A stretch of DNA of 64,000 nt from contig NZ_JAINWA010000003.1 in assembly GCF_021021555.1 (NCBI RefSeq), positions 1,178,001 through 1,242,000 on the forward strand, in the 5' to 3' direction. Shown here piece by piece: positions 7,918-16,520 of the stretch. Positions within the stretch are counted from its first letter, which is position 1. The number at the start of each line of letters is the position of its first letter. The translations under genes and the position numbers were made by a program. This DNA is from Teretinema zuelzerae. GTDB taxonomy: Bacteria; Spirochaetota; Spirochaetia; Treponematales; Treponemataceae. The notes under the pieces were generated by a model, which was given only the letters and a program-made list of their open reading frames with translations, did no database searches and had not been told where the DNA came from.

Positions 7918-9090
7918 TTAAATATCCGAAGGTGTTGACGAACTAGCTTGAGGTAAAGTTCGAAGTTCTTTTGATATGGAATCAAGGTGGCTCTGCATAG
8001 CCTGTTCCAATTTAGTCATATTTGATACCATCCATTGCACGATTTCGACCCAATTCTGTCTCGTATAACCATCAAAAGCCTTTGCATATTGAATTCGAGA
8101 GGACTTCTTACCAGGCAATTCTAACCAATCTAACGATTGCCCAAAGTCATGCTCTATTACTTCTTTTTTTTCTAGCAATTTATTAAAAGCGAATAGATTT
8201 TGTGTAGCATCCTGTCTTACTATATTCACTTGAATCCGGGATTCGTCCTTCCCAAAAATAAGTTCATAAATCAAGCCACTTGTTCCAGAACCGGCTGAAA
8301 GCCAATGATCCTTAGAAGGGCTAATACTATCAAATAGTCGACATTTACTCTTACGAAATGCCTCAAGAGCTGATTCCCAAAACGCTAATCGTAATAAATG
8401 ACGTTGTTTTAATTCTTCTCCAGTCGCCTTTTCTTCCTTTTCTTTATCGGCCATGCCAATCATAAAGTCTTTACCTTCAGGGGGCGGAATAATTTGCTGG
8501 ATATCCAAGAACAATTCATCTCCCCAAGCATAGGGTGTAGCTTTGAAGCATTGGCAGGATATACCATATTGAATAAGCCATAGTACTGTATTTGTAACTT
8601 CCTTCCGATAGTTTGCTGCCACGAGGAAGAGTCGTTGGCTTTGTGCCCGATTCAATACAACTTCGTTTATATCATTTTGGTCAAGGAACTCGAGTATTTT
8701 ATCTTCCGCTTTTGCAGGTCCTATTCCATCTATTTTAGGAAGATCATTGAGGTATTTCTGATAGATGTCGATTATTTGACTTTTACTTAAATTCGCGCAA
8801 TAACTCGCGTATTTCTGAACTTGCCAAACGACATCGCGTCCCGAATCATCCAGTTTATTCTCTATTATAACGAGCGACCCTTCCTTATCCAAAGCCAGTA
8901 AATCAAGCCGTTCTCGCGTTTCATCAAAACCATCAAATTCTTTTTGAATAAATAGAAGCTCTTCCCCAAAAACTTCGGGAGCATGCTCCAGCCATTCTTG
9001 GAGATGTTTTCGTTCTTCAAACTGGAGTTCTAAGAACCGTTTCACTTCAAGGGGAATAATTCTATTTGTATTTGGATCAATTTTGAACAT
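7918..9090 (-). CDS. DUF4268 protein with PD-(D/E)XK nuclease-like N-terminus
   Basis: This 390-aa protein has an N-terminal domain with RLDLLALD and IIENK, giving D63 and E77-x-K79, the D...ExK core of PD-(D/E)XK nucleases. The C-terminal part (from about residue 215) matches the DUF4268 region often found in restriction-associated proteins. It starts one base after hsdS ends, behind AAGGAG, and is therefore co-transcribed with it. It could be an extra nuclease or an accessory of the type I system; the sequence cannot tell which. Confidence 0.75.
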   Translation of the reverse strand: MFKIDPNTNRIIPLEVKRFLELQFEERKHLQEWLEHAPEVFGEELLFIQKEFDGFDETRERLDLLALDKEGSLVIIENKLDDSGRDVVWQVQKYASYCANLSKSQIIDIYQKYLNDLPKIDGIGPAKAEDKILEFLDQNDINEVVLNRAQSQRLFLVAANYRKEVTNTVLWLIQYGISCQCFKATPYAWGDELFLDIQQIIPPPEGKDFMIGMADKEKEEKATGEELKQRHLLRLAFWESALEAFRKSKCRLFDSISPSKDHWLSAGSGTSGLIYELIFGKDESRIQVNIVRQDATQNLFAFNKLLEKKEVIEHDFGQSLDWLELPGKKSSRIQYAKAFDGYTRQNWVEIVQWMVSNMTKLEQAMQSHLDSISKELRTLPQASSSTPSDI

Positions 9091-9091
9091 A

Positions 9092-10531
9092 TCACACTCC
9101 TTGATAATTACTAGGAATATTTCTGACCGATATTTTCCCAGACATCAGCTTGGGGATGAGGGTGTCACGAATATTTGCTAAAACTTTAATTTCCTGATCC
9201 TTTTGGGTTATCAGGTTAATGGTTTGGTGAGCTATTCTTCCAAATGCCGTATAAATTTCAATCGGGGGTATTACTACTAAATACTTTTCGAAGATATTAA
9301 CCGGAACACGTTGCCTTCCACTCGATCCGGTCATATTTGCAATCGCAAATGCACGAAATGATTCATCTCGAGCAAAAAAATAACCAATTTCTGAAGGTAT
9401 GGTAGATTGTGGTCGAATAACAATAAATTCAGTCGAACCCCAAGCTACTTCATTTATTTCAAGTGTATTAATGTATGCAGTTTTACCATTTTCAGTACAT
9501 GGCGTAATTCTTGCAAAAATAGTATCTCCATTAACAAATTTTGATCCTGAAGTAAATTCACGATAGGTCATATCAATAACGGCAGGCCCTGCAATAGGAA
9601 TATTCTTCATATCGATGTAACGGGCATTTTTCTTGGCCATCTTCGTAGCAGGATTAAACAGCAATAATTGAGTAATTGGCTTAATTTCCCACCCTTGCGG
9701 GATCAATCCGAGTTCTGACTCTACTAAGTTGTCAGGGAAGAGGGCCGCAGTGGCGTCATCCATACCCACGGGGTGTTCGCCTCGGGTTTTAGCGTAAACT
9801 GGATCAAAGTCCACAAACCAGCTCTTGAAAAGGGCTTTGGCTATTTCTTCGAGAGTTTGATTAGTCGTGCGATTGAGTTCCATTTTTGCATCGAGAGAAG
9901 AAAGTATTTGGGAAATTTTATACTGTTCTGAAAGTGGTGGTAATGATATCTCGATATCACGTAGAGAACTTAAAGGTTGTCCAATTCCAGGAGTTCCGAC
10001 TTGTGATGCGTTTTTCAGCAACTCAAATTTACCCTTGGAGGATTTAAAGAAATAATACAAGTAATCTGACAAAGCCTTAGTTTTGTCACATCGAAGCATC
10101 ATTAAGCTTGAGGAGATAACATATCGGTCTGGATTGGGAGGGACGACACCTACTTCACCGATTGAACCTCGATGAGGAAATACTAGATCTTCTTTGGTTA
10201 CTACGCAATTAGATAATTCATCAGCAAATTCCTCAGAAATATATACCCAATCTCCCGATAGTAATTTACCGTTACTCAGATTTGTTCCTCGTATTACTGG
10301 AACACCGGACTTAGTATATGTCTCACTTTTCATCCTAGAGCCAAATGGGCCAATGGTTGTTTTTTGTGCTATATCATTAACCGAAACAATACGCCACCCC
10401 GTTGGTAGCTCTTCGTGGGGGGGAGCGGAAAACCCCGCAGGAGGAGCCGAAGGTGACGACGAGGAGTTTGCAGCGAGGGGGGAGACTTCCCCTCCTTTAT
10501 CAATTGTATTTTTTAGAAGGTTTTTAGTCAT
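9092..10531 (-). CDS. hsdS: Type I restriction-modification specificity subunit S
   Basis: HsdS carries two target recognition domains, each reading one half of a bipartite DNA site, and docks two HsdM subunits and HsdR. Here the first domain spans about residues 35-185 and the second about 240-420. A conserved helical spacer (LPPLSEQYKI, then SLDAKMELN) separates them and a second one ends the protein (ANIRDTLIPKL). The start at 10531 gives 479 aa and forms an ATGA overlap with the Abi gene; an upstream ATG at 10546 has no ribosome binding site. A proline/serine-rich segment near residues 20-40 is unusual. Confidence 0.93.
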   Translation of the reverse strand: MTKNLLKNTIDKGGEVSPLAANSSSSPSAPPAGFSAPPHEELPTGWRIVSVNDIAQKTTIGPFGSRMKSETYTKSGVPVIRGTNLSNGKLLSGDWVYISEEFADELSNCVVTKEDLVFPHRGSIGEVGVVPPNPDRYVISSSLMMLRCDKTKALSDYLYYFFKSSKGKFELLKNASQVGTPGIGQPLSSLRDIEISLPPLSEQYKISQILSSLDAKMELNRTTNQTLEEIAKALFKSWFVDFDPVYAKTRGEHPVGMDDATAALFPDNLVESELGLIPQGWEIKPITQLLLFNPATKMAKKNARYIDMKNIPIAGPAVIDMTYREFTSGSKFVNGDTIFARITPCTENGKTAYINTLEINEVAWGSTEFIVIRPQSTIPSEIGYFFARDESFRAFAIANMTGSSGRQRVPVNIFEKYLVVIPPIEIYTAFGRIAHQTINLITQKDQEIKVLANIRDTLIPKLMSGKISVRNIPSNYQGV

Positions 10532-11409
10532 GAAATGCTCCACCACGCAGAAAGTCCAAGATCATCGGGTTTTATATAGGGACAACTCATAAGGAGCTGA
10601 CTTAGACGCGCTTCCCAGTCGGGAAGCGCGGATATTGTCGTAAGTAAATCTATAATAAACGGAATGAGCGAACCTAGACGATTCTCCCCGTCTGAACGAA
10701 AGGAAAAACGCCGCTCGGTCTTGCGAATCTTAGGGGCATTCACGAAAACCTTATTCCAGAGTCGCGAATGATGAGCACAGGTATTTCGAAGCTCCGTGAT
10801 CGCCCTAAGCCAAGAAACCAATAATATGTGATCTACATCCAGCTCATGGGCAATTTGTTTCTGCAAATCAGTAGTAAGGCTATCATAAATCCAGGAAACG
10901 GACCCGATGGAAAGTATCTCGGTCATCACCCAAATTGGAGGAATGGGATCTTCGTAGGTACTCGTGAAATGCGAGATGAAAGGCTCATTTTCATGTTCCG
11001 TTAATGCCTTGTTTAGTGTTTTCTGTAGATTCTCATACCGATATTTTTTTTTCAGGATTTCAGGGTTCTCAAGACAAAACGGCCCATATTTAAGGGATAC
11101 AATACGGGCTAAAGTACATCGAATAGCGACCTCTATCGGTTGAATAGCCGAAAGGACTAGTTCCCGCAAAGTCTGATCAAAGGTCATGAGCGCCTGTACA
11201 TCAGAAAACATGAAAGGCGCGGAGAGTACATGGGTTCGATATTCGGCTTTTTTCTCAAAATAGTAGATATACCCACTTACGTAGTAATAATTATGAAATG
11301 TGAGATATTTATCAGCATTTTCAAGGTTATCTATCGTCAAGCCACGATTTTTAAGAATTTCTAGCTGAGCTACGACAGGTAATGCGGGTTTTTCGTACTT
11401 TTTTCTCAT
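10528..11409 (-). CDS. Abi_2 (AbiD/F-like) abortive infection protein
   Basis: A 293-aa member of the Abi_2 family, which blocks phage growth by killing or arresting the infected cell. The N-terminus shows the usual helical repeat (KPALPVVAQLEIL, then YYYVSGYIYYF). Near residue 215 is ELRNTCAHHSRLWN, which contains the R-x4-H signature of HEPN ribonucleases, so RNA cleavage is a reasonable expectation for this family. It lies between hsdM and hsdS and overlaps hsdS by four bases. That placement suggests it is tied to the restriction system, perhaps as a back-up when restriction fails. Confidence 0.85.
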   Translation of the reverse strand: MRKKYEKPALPVVAQLEILKNRGLTIDNLENADKYLTFHNYYYVSGYIYYFEKKAEYRTHVLSAPFMFSDVQALMTFDQTLRELVLSAIQPIEVAIRCTLARIVSLKYGPFCLENPEILKKKYRYENLQKTLNKALTEHENEPFISHFTSTYEDPIPPIWVMTEILSIGSVSWIYDSLTTDLQKQIAHELDVDHILLVSWLRAITELRNTCAHHSRLWNKVFVNAPKIRKTERRFSFRSDGENRLGSLIPFIIDLLTTISALPDWEARLSQLLMSCPYIKPDDLGLSAWWSIS

Positions 11410-11439
11410 TAAAACCCCGCCAAAGCTTGGTGAGGGAAT

Positions 11440-11490
11440 AAAAAAACAACCCGCACTGGTGCGGCAGCCGAAGCTGTCCCGTTGCGGGTC
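11440..11490 (-). terminator. Terminator after hsdM
   Basis: On the minus strand ACCCGCA (from 11489) pairs with TGCGGGT (to 11449), enclosing an inner hairpin with a UUCG tetraloop, and is followed by a TTTTTT-rich tract. It lies in the gap between hsdM and the Abi gene, so abi-hsdS-DUF4268 needs its own promoter or read-through. Confidence 0.8.
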
Positions 11491-11533
11491 CTATTGACTA
11501 AATAGTATCTCACCATTTTTATGTTGTCAACAG

Positions 11534-13180
11534 TCATTCGGGAATCTCAAAACCGATGGAGGCGAGTTGGGTACGGATCTCCAATTCCAGGCGGCTGCCT
11601 TCGGCAAACTGATGCCCAAGAATGGTTGTTAGGCGCTCCATTTTCTCGACAAACGGTTCATCATCGGTTTCTACCACGGCAGAGCCGACATATCGGCCGG
11701 GTGTAAGTACAAAATCGTTCTTTTTGAGTTCATCCATGGAGGCAGACTTGCAAAATCCGGTTACGTTTTCGTATGACTTACCGGTCTTCCAAGCATGAAC
11801 CGTTCCAGCTATCTTAGCGATATCATCGTCCGAAAAGATGCGCTGAACCCGGCTCACCATGGACCCCAAATTTCGTGCATCTATGAAGAGGACTTCACCC
11901 CGACGATCGCGGAATGTACCTTTCGCAAGGGTTCGTGCCTTTTTATTCTTGGTAAGGAACCAAATACATGCGGGAATCTGCGTATTCGTGAAAAGCTGGC
12001 CAGGGAGGGCGACCATGCATTCCACAAGGTCATTTTCTAGCAGCTTCTTCCGAATCTCGTCCTCGCCATTAGTCGCAGAACTCATGGAACCGTTGGCAAG
12101 AAGGAGCCCCAGAGAGCCGTTTTCGTTTAGGTGATAGAGCATGTGCAGAAGCCAGGCGAAATTCGCGTTACGCTTTGGGGGTGTTAGGAAACCCTCCCAC
12201 CGGCGATCGCTTGCGAGGGATTCGTCCCACCATTCGTCCTGGTTGAACGGCGGGTTTGCCATTACGAAATCGGCCCGGAGATCGGGGTGCATATCGCGGG
12301 TGAAGGTATTCCCCGGCTCGCCGCCGAAGTTAAAGTCGATCCCCCGGATGGCCATATTCATGGCCGCAAGCCGCCACGTTGTGGGATTCGATTCCTGACC
12401 ATAGACTGAGATCGTGCCCCGGGTATCGGAGTGCGCCTCGATAAACTTCTCGGACTGGACGAAAAAGCCGCCAGAACCCATGGCCGGATCATATACGCGC
12501 CCGGCATAGGGTTCAAGGATCTCGACTATGAGGCTTACGATGGATTTTGGGGTATAGAATTGCCCACCCTTCTTGCCTTCCGCGCTTGCGAACTCGCCAA
12601 GAAAATACTCGTACACATGACCGAGAATGTCCTTCGAACCAAGGGTTTCATGGGTAAAGGGAATCGTGCTTACGATATCGCTGATCAGTTGCCCGTATAC
12701 CCGATCCTCGATTCCCTCCCGGGCAAAGTCCTTGAAAAGGATATTCTTGAGTTTCGGGTTCTCGCGCTCAATGGCGTCCATCGCGTCATCAAGAAGTTTA
12801 CCGACGCCCTTGAATTCGTCGCCCCAGGGGAGCTTTAAGCCGAGGGGGAGTCGGCAGGTTGCCTCAATATTTTTCCACCGGGCACATTCAGGTACCCAAA
12901 ATACATTTTTTTCAGTGTAATAGTCACGGTTTTCGAGCTCCCCAAGAAGGAGGTTATTATCGACGTCATCGCCAAGAAAATAGTCGGCATCTGGGTCGCT
13001 AAAGTCCTTCGTAAGCTCATCAACCCGGATATTGAAGGAGTCCGAGACGTATTTCAAGAAGATAAGTCCGAGCATGATATGCTTATACCGCGCGGCATCT
13101 AGGCTCGGGAGTAGCTTATTAGCGGCAGTCCAGAGTTTTGTTTCAAGAGAGGAAAGAAAAGCAATTTGTTCAGGTGTCAT
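11534..13180 (-). CDS. hsdM: Type I restriction-modification methyltransferase subunit M
   Basis: A 548-aa N6-adenine methyltransferase that protects host sites and forms the core of the type I complex. The N-terminal HsdM helical domain covers residues 1-170. The catalytic domain has motif I DPAMGSGGFF at 231-240 (S-adenosylmethionine binding) and motif IV NPPF at 309-312. It starts only 19 bases after the retron TOPRIM gene on the same strand, so it may be transcribed from the retron promoter. A strong terminator follows it. Confidence 0.95.
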   Translation of the reverse strand: MTPEQIAFLSSLETKLWTAANKLLPSLDAARYKHIMLGLIFLKYVSDSFNIRVDELTKDFSDPDADYFLGDDVDNNLLLGELENRDYYTEKNVFWVPECARWKNIEATCRLPLGLKLPWGDEFKGVGKLLDDAMDAIERENPKLKNILFKDFAREGIEDRVYGQLISDIVSTIPFTHETLGSKDILGHVYEYFLGEFASAEGKKGGQFYTPKSIVSLIVEILEPYAGRVYDPAMGSGGFFVQSEKFIEAHSDTRGTISVYGQESNPTTWRLAAMNMAIRGIDFNFGGEPGNTFTRDMHPDLRADFVMANPPFNQDEWWDESLASDRRWEGFLTPPKRNANFAWLLHMLYHLNENGSLGLLLANGSMSSATNGEDEIRKKLLENDLVECMVALPGQLFTNTQIPACIWFLTKNKKARTLAKGTFRDRRGEVLFIDARNLGSMVSRVQRIFSDDDIAKIAGTVHAWKTGKSYENVTGFCKSASMDELKKNDFVLTPGRYVGSAVVETDDEPFVEKMERLTTILGHQFAEGSRLELEIRTQLASIGFEIPE

Positions 13181-13199
13181 GAGTTTTCCAACTTATTAG

Positions 13200-13985
13200 C
13201 TACCAAGTCATATTTTCAGTAACATTCTTCATATGATTAAGAATTGTTCTGAAACCACTAAAATCGACTGTTTTACGTCTTGAACCGATGACTTTTTTTG
13301 CAAAATCTCTTTTCCCATAAAATTTTTCTTGATTGAACTCATTCTCCTTACTAAAGGGTTTTCCGTCTAACTTTACCGTTAAAAGATCAGGTGGAAACAA
13401 ATCTTCAATAGTTCCACCCGTTATCTCAGTAGAAAAAATAACACCGATATTATCAAAAAGCCTATATACTGAATTTGAATTCATTTCTTTGGGATCCACA
13501 TTTGAAAAATTCTTTAACTTTCCTTTGATTTTTTTGGCTCCTTCATCATTATCGTATATAAAAATAACAGGCTTTCTATCAGCGTCCAGAGCAAATATTT
13601 TACGCTGGCTATAGTAGTGCTCAATAAGATAATCCAAACCAGAACTTCCAGACGGTACATGGAATATTCTTTGAAAACTTTTAGTAATTGTGCACAACTT
13701 TACATGATAATCAATTTTCTCTTTAGTAACTGTAATTAAACTTGGGTAATCATTATGGAGCATTTGTAAGGCATATCGAATATAGAGAGGATCAGTTTTT
13801 CCTTCAAATATAAAAACAGGCATGTCATTCCCAATAATCAGCTTATAAAGAAGGAATTGCTGGTATAATTTTTCTATTCCGGTTGAATTTTGACCAAATA
13901 CAATATTTACATCTTTTCCTGAATGCCGTATATGGTGAGTATATGAAAGTCGTCCTTCAATTGTCTGTTTTGAGATAGGCTGCAT
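13200..13985 (-). CDS. Retron TOPRIM effector with displaced RT thumb segment
   Basis: This 261-aa protein has a TOPRIM domain: E61 in FIFEGKTD after a beta strand, and D145/D147 in IFIYDNDEG. TOPRIM nucleases cut nucleic acids using these acidic residues and metal. Residues 9-50, with EGRLSYTHHIRH, resemble the thumb region that normally ends a retron reverse transcriptase, so the RT-TOPRIM fusion known from other retrons appears split here. Its ATG shares one base with the RT stop (TAATG), and GGGGAGG lies five bases before it, so translation is coupled to RT. It should be the toxic effector held in check by the RT-msDNA complex. Confidence 0.75.
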   Translation of the reverse strand: MQPISKQTIEGRLSYTHHIRHSGKDVNIVFGQNSTGIEKLYQQFLLYKLIIGNDMPVFIFEGKTDPLYIRYALQMLHNDYPSLITVTKEKIDYHVKLCTITKSFQRIFHVPSGSSGLDYLIEHYYSQRKIFALDADRKPVIFIYDNDEGAKKIKGKLKNFSNVDPKEMNSNSVYRLFDNIGVIFSTEITGGTIEDLFPPDLLTVKLDGKPFSKENEFNQEKFYGKRDFAKKVIGSRRKTVDFSGFRTILNHMKNVTENMTW

Positions 13986-14878
13986 TAGAACCTCCCCGAG
14001 GGGGATAACAGTTTATCGTATGGAATACCTCCCCCAAAAAGAGCTTTACAAGCAGCTCTGAGGTTTTTGTAATACTCTTTTGGGACATTAACTGATTTAT
14101 TCACAACAAGCCCTGTTACGACCTGTCGCGAACGTCGGTATTGGACTGAGATTTTTTCTGGGTTATATAAAAAACCAGCACGTTCTATTTCTTTACGTAA
14201 TACTTTCCCAATTTGCCATATTCCATTTTCATTTTTCTTTGCCAATTCTTTTGGAAAACACTTCATATTTGTAGAGAAGGTAATATCATCTACATAACGC
14301 GTATATGTACACCTTGATTTTTTTGCCAGTTGTACAAGCCGTGCATCCAATACACTTGCGATGAGATTTGACATAATAGGAGAACTTGGGCTTCCTTGTG
14401 GGAGTTCATTATTATCACATATTATTTGTGCTAATACGGTTGCCACAGATTTATCTAACTTAAAGATTTTACTTGAAATAAAGAAACCACGAACTCTTCC
14501 AAAATTTATCGTTGGGAAAAAGTCCTTTAAATCCACATTAAGTATATATCGTTTACGTACATGTCGCCGTGCATTGGTTATACATGATCTGTGCTTGATA
14601 TAACCATGGATAAGTTGGCGTTGTAGTTCTTGTTGGGAAACTAAAACATTATCATTGAAGATGGCATATAACTGATCCCCCACTCTCCTTTGTAATAATT
14701 TTAACTTCTCATTCGGAGATTTAATCTCTCGAAAACCACCGTTCTTTTTCGGGATAGTCCAAGATTCATACTTCTGATCAGCTGGTATTTGGAATAAAAT
14801 ATATGTAAGCGTTTGAGGCTTGTACCCTAGAGAAATCGCTAGATCTGATCTATTTTGTGCATCAATTAGTTTTTCCAT
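13985..14878 (-). CDS. Retron reverse transcriptase
   Basis: A 297-aa reverse transcriptase with YVDD at 195-198, the first catalytic Asp in NVDLKDFF (D116), and QGSPSSP at 161-167. Retron hallmarks are present: NARRH at 102-106 (the NAxxH motif) and VTGLVVNK at 254-261 (the VTG motif). The enzyme reverse-transcribes the structured RNA encoded directly upstream. The protein ends right after the palm region; the thumb-like segment lies in the following gene. The start at 14878 fits the family length. An in-frame ATG at 14896 lies inside the a2 arm of the RNA gene and is the main alternative. Confidence 0.92.
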   Translation of the reverse strand: MEKLIDAQNRSDLAISLGYKPQTLTYILFQIPADQKYESWTIPKKNGGFREIKSPNEKLKLLQRRVGDQLYAIFNDNVLVSQQELQRQLIHGYIKHRSCITNARRHVRKRYILNVDLKDFFPTINFGRVRGFFISSKIFKLDKSVATVLAQIICDNNELPQGSPSSPIMSNLIASVLDARLVQLAKKSRCTYTRYVDDITFSTNMKCFPKELAKKNENGIWQIGKVLRKEIERAGFLYNPEKISVQYRRSRQVVTGLVVNKSVNVPKEYYKNLRAACKALFGGGIPYDKLLSPSGRF

Positions 14879-14889
14879 TTTATAAAAGG

Positions 14890-15021
14890 GGCTCATGGGC
14901 ACTCTTTTTGCGAGCATAGGTAACAGGGACCGATGCGATAAAGGGCAACAGTAAGGAAGCAACACTTCCTAACCTTATTTTCATTTGTCACGAAACATGA
15001 CATAAAATCTGCCCATGAGCC
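14890..15021 (-). ncRNA. Retron msr-msd RNA
   Basis: The a1/a2 inverted repeat of a retron is perfect over 11 bases: GGCTCATGGGC at 14890-14900 and GCCCATGAGCC at 15011-15021. Between the arms, on the minus strand, comes a hairpin with stem TGTCA/TGACA (14986-15002), as in the msr part, and then AGGAAG/CTTCCT with a five-base loop (14954-14970). The RNA would be about 132 nt, begins right at the predicted transcription start, and abuts the reverse transcriptase gene. The branching guanosine cannot be fixed from sequence alone. Confidence 0.8.
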
Positions 15022-15029
15022 TATTTACT

Positions 15030-15058
15030 ACTCTAAACTGATCGTCATTTCGCGTCAA
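15030..15058 (-). promoter_or_regulatory. Retron promoter
   Basis: TTGACG (15053-15058) and TAGAGT (15030-15035) are separated by exactly 17 bases on the minus strand. Transcription would begin at about 15022, the first base of the a1 arm. The rest of the gap up to the Fic gene (15059-15234) is AT-rich, with no further feature seen. Confidence 0.8.
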
Positions 15059-15234
15059 CTCTTTCTATTTTGTTTATTTTCTCAATTCAGTTACATCCTT
15101 TTCAGTGAATCACTGAAAATGCATCAAAATTGAATAACAAAACCCTATACTTCTTTATAGAAATAAATTCATAGTGAAATTCAACTTTTTTTTGAAACAA
15201 ACGACTTCTATACTGGAAATCCACCTTGATTGGA

Positions 15235-16227
15235 TTAAGGATTTGACTTCTTATACTTCTGTAATCGACTATTCGGCTTATCCGGTACCGTCATATCTAC
15301 ATAGCCACCCGCAAGGGCGGGTAATAGGTACTTCTGTCGGAAGTTCTTCTCGTCTTTCAGCCCAAGCCGCTCTTGAAGCTCCTTGCGTGTCAGCTCCTCC
15401 CCTTTCTTGAAAACCTTTATCAATCGTTCGACTTCGGGGGTGACTTCATGGCTGACTTCGGGGGTAACAGCGTGCTGGGCTTGGAGTGCTTCAAGGATTG
15501 CCCCTAAAAGAAACTCGACGAATATACCTGCATCCGTCTTTTCGGTACTGTCGCCGATGGCTTGGTAGTATTCCGCTTGGTGGGCATATACAAGGTTTTC
15601 GATAGGTACATGGGCAAATACCGGCTTCCAGGTACTTAAAATAAGCGTTTGCCACAATCGACCCATACGTCCGTTCCCGTCAGCGAAGGGATGTATGAAC
15701 TCGAATTCGTAATGAAAAACGGAGCTTTTCACCAAAGGATGATCTTCAGACTGCTTTAGCCAGCTCAATAAGTCGTTTACGAGAAATGGAACCCGATCGG
15801 CAGGGGGTGCGAGATGAATCACCTCGGTTCCGGCGATAACCCCGACACCGCCATGTCTAAATTGCCCTACTTCGTCGATTAGCCCCTTCATCATGCAACC
15901 ATGGGCAGCGAGAAGGTCTTTTTCCGAATATGGGTCCCAATTCGTGAATCTATCATAGGTATCTATGGCGTTCCGGACTTCCTGAACCTCTCGGAGTGGC
16001 GCGATTACGTGTTTTCCCTCCAGGATGGCGGTGATTTGCTCTTCACTTAAGGTATTCCCCTCTATGGCGAGGGATCCCTGTATGGTTTTGATTCTATTCG
16101 CTTTTCGAAGCCTCAGGGAATCGCTTTGCTCCATCCTGATCGCATACCGTTCAAGCTGTGCCGAGATTTCGGCTATTAGGGTGATGCTTTTCGCGGTTAT
16201 TTTAAAAGGAGGAACATAATTGCCCAT
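15235..16227 (-). CDS. Fic-family AMP-transferase with inhibitory helix
   Basis: A 330-aa protein with the Fic active site HPFADGNGRMGR at 179-190; the histidine deprotonates the target hydroxyl and the rest binds nucleotide, normally transferring AMP to a protein. An inhibitory motif, SLAIEGN (52-58, the S/TxxxE-G/N form), precedes the core, so this is a self-inhibited class II Fic protein. The C-terminus (about 260-330) looks like a winged helix, perhaps DNA binding. It is a single-gene unit between the retron and the RadC-like gene. Such stand-alone Fic proteins are widespread and their targets are mostly unknown. Confidence 0.9.
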   Translation of the reverse strand: MGNYVPPFKITAKSITLIAEISAQLERYAIRMEQSDSLRLRKANRIKTIQGSLAIEGNTLSEEQITAILEGKHVIAPLREVQEVRNAIDTYDRFTNWDPYSEKDLLAAHGCMMKGLIDEVGQFRHGGVGVIAGTEVIHLAPPADRVPFLVNDLLSWLKQSEDHPLVKSSVFHYEFEFIHPFADGNGRMGRLWQTLILSTWKPVFAHVPIENLVYAHQAEYYQAIGDSTEKTDAGIFVEFLLGAILEALQAQHAVTPEVSHEVTPEVERLIKVFKKGEELTRKELQERLGLKDEKNFRQKYLLPALAGGYVDMTVPDKPNSRLQKYKKSNP

Positions 16228-16408
16228 CTACCAACTACCTCGCTAAAAGGTCTCCCAAAATTTCGTAATAAATCGAGTATACCATAAAATGGAGTTTTAG
16301 ACGTTAATGATCTCAACTCTCCATAAACGGCTAATATAAGCTTTCTTAGATTACCACCAAATACACCTAGATATTCCCCTTCAAGAACCACAAAAAAGGA
16401 GGGGAACG

Positions 16409-16516
16409 ATGTTTCCACCACTGAAAAGCGGGGGCAGATCCCCATTATTGGACGTACTCCAGGCAATTCTGCGGGTACTTTTCGAGCGAATCACTCATGG
16501 ACCGGGGAGGTATTGA
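16409..16516 (+). CDS. Candidate 35-aa leader peptide gene
   Basis: An ATG preceded by AAGGAGGGGAACG opens a 35-codon frame ending TGA at 16514-16516, four bases before the RadC-like start. Its last codons contain GGGGAGG, which can serve as the RadC ribosome binding site, so the two genes would be coupled. The peptide (MFPPLKSGGR...) is unrecognised. The very strong ribosome binding site is the main support. Confidence 0.4.
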   Translation: MFPPLKSGGRSPLLDVLQAILRVLFERITHGPGRY

Positions 16517-16520
16517 GACT

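Noticed and set aside
13985-14030. Programmed -1 frameshift joining RT and TOPRIM
   Set aside because: No good slippery heptamer lies between the frame-1 stop upstream and the RT stop, and GGGGAGG before the overlapping ATG explains TOPRIM translation more simply.
16197-16466. Minus-strand frame of 89 codons before the Fic gene
   Set aside because: No ribosome binding site, no family resemblance, and it covers the region needed for promoters and the 35-aa leader.
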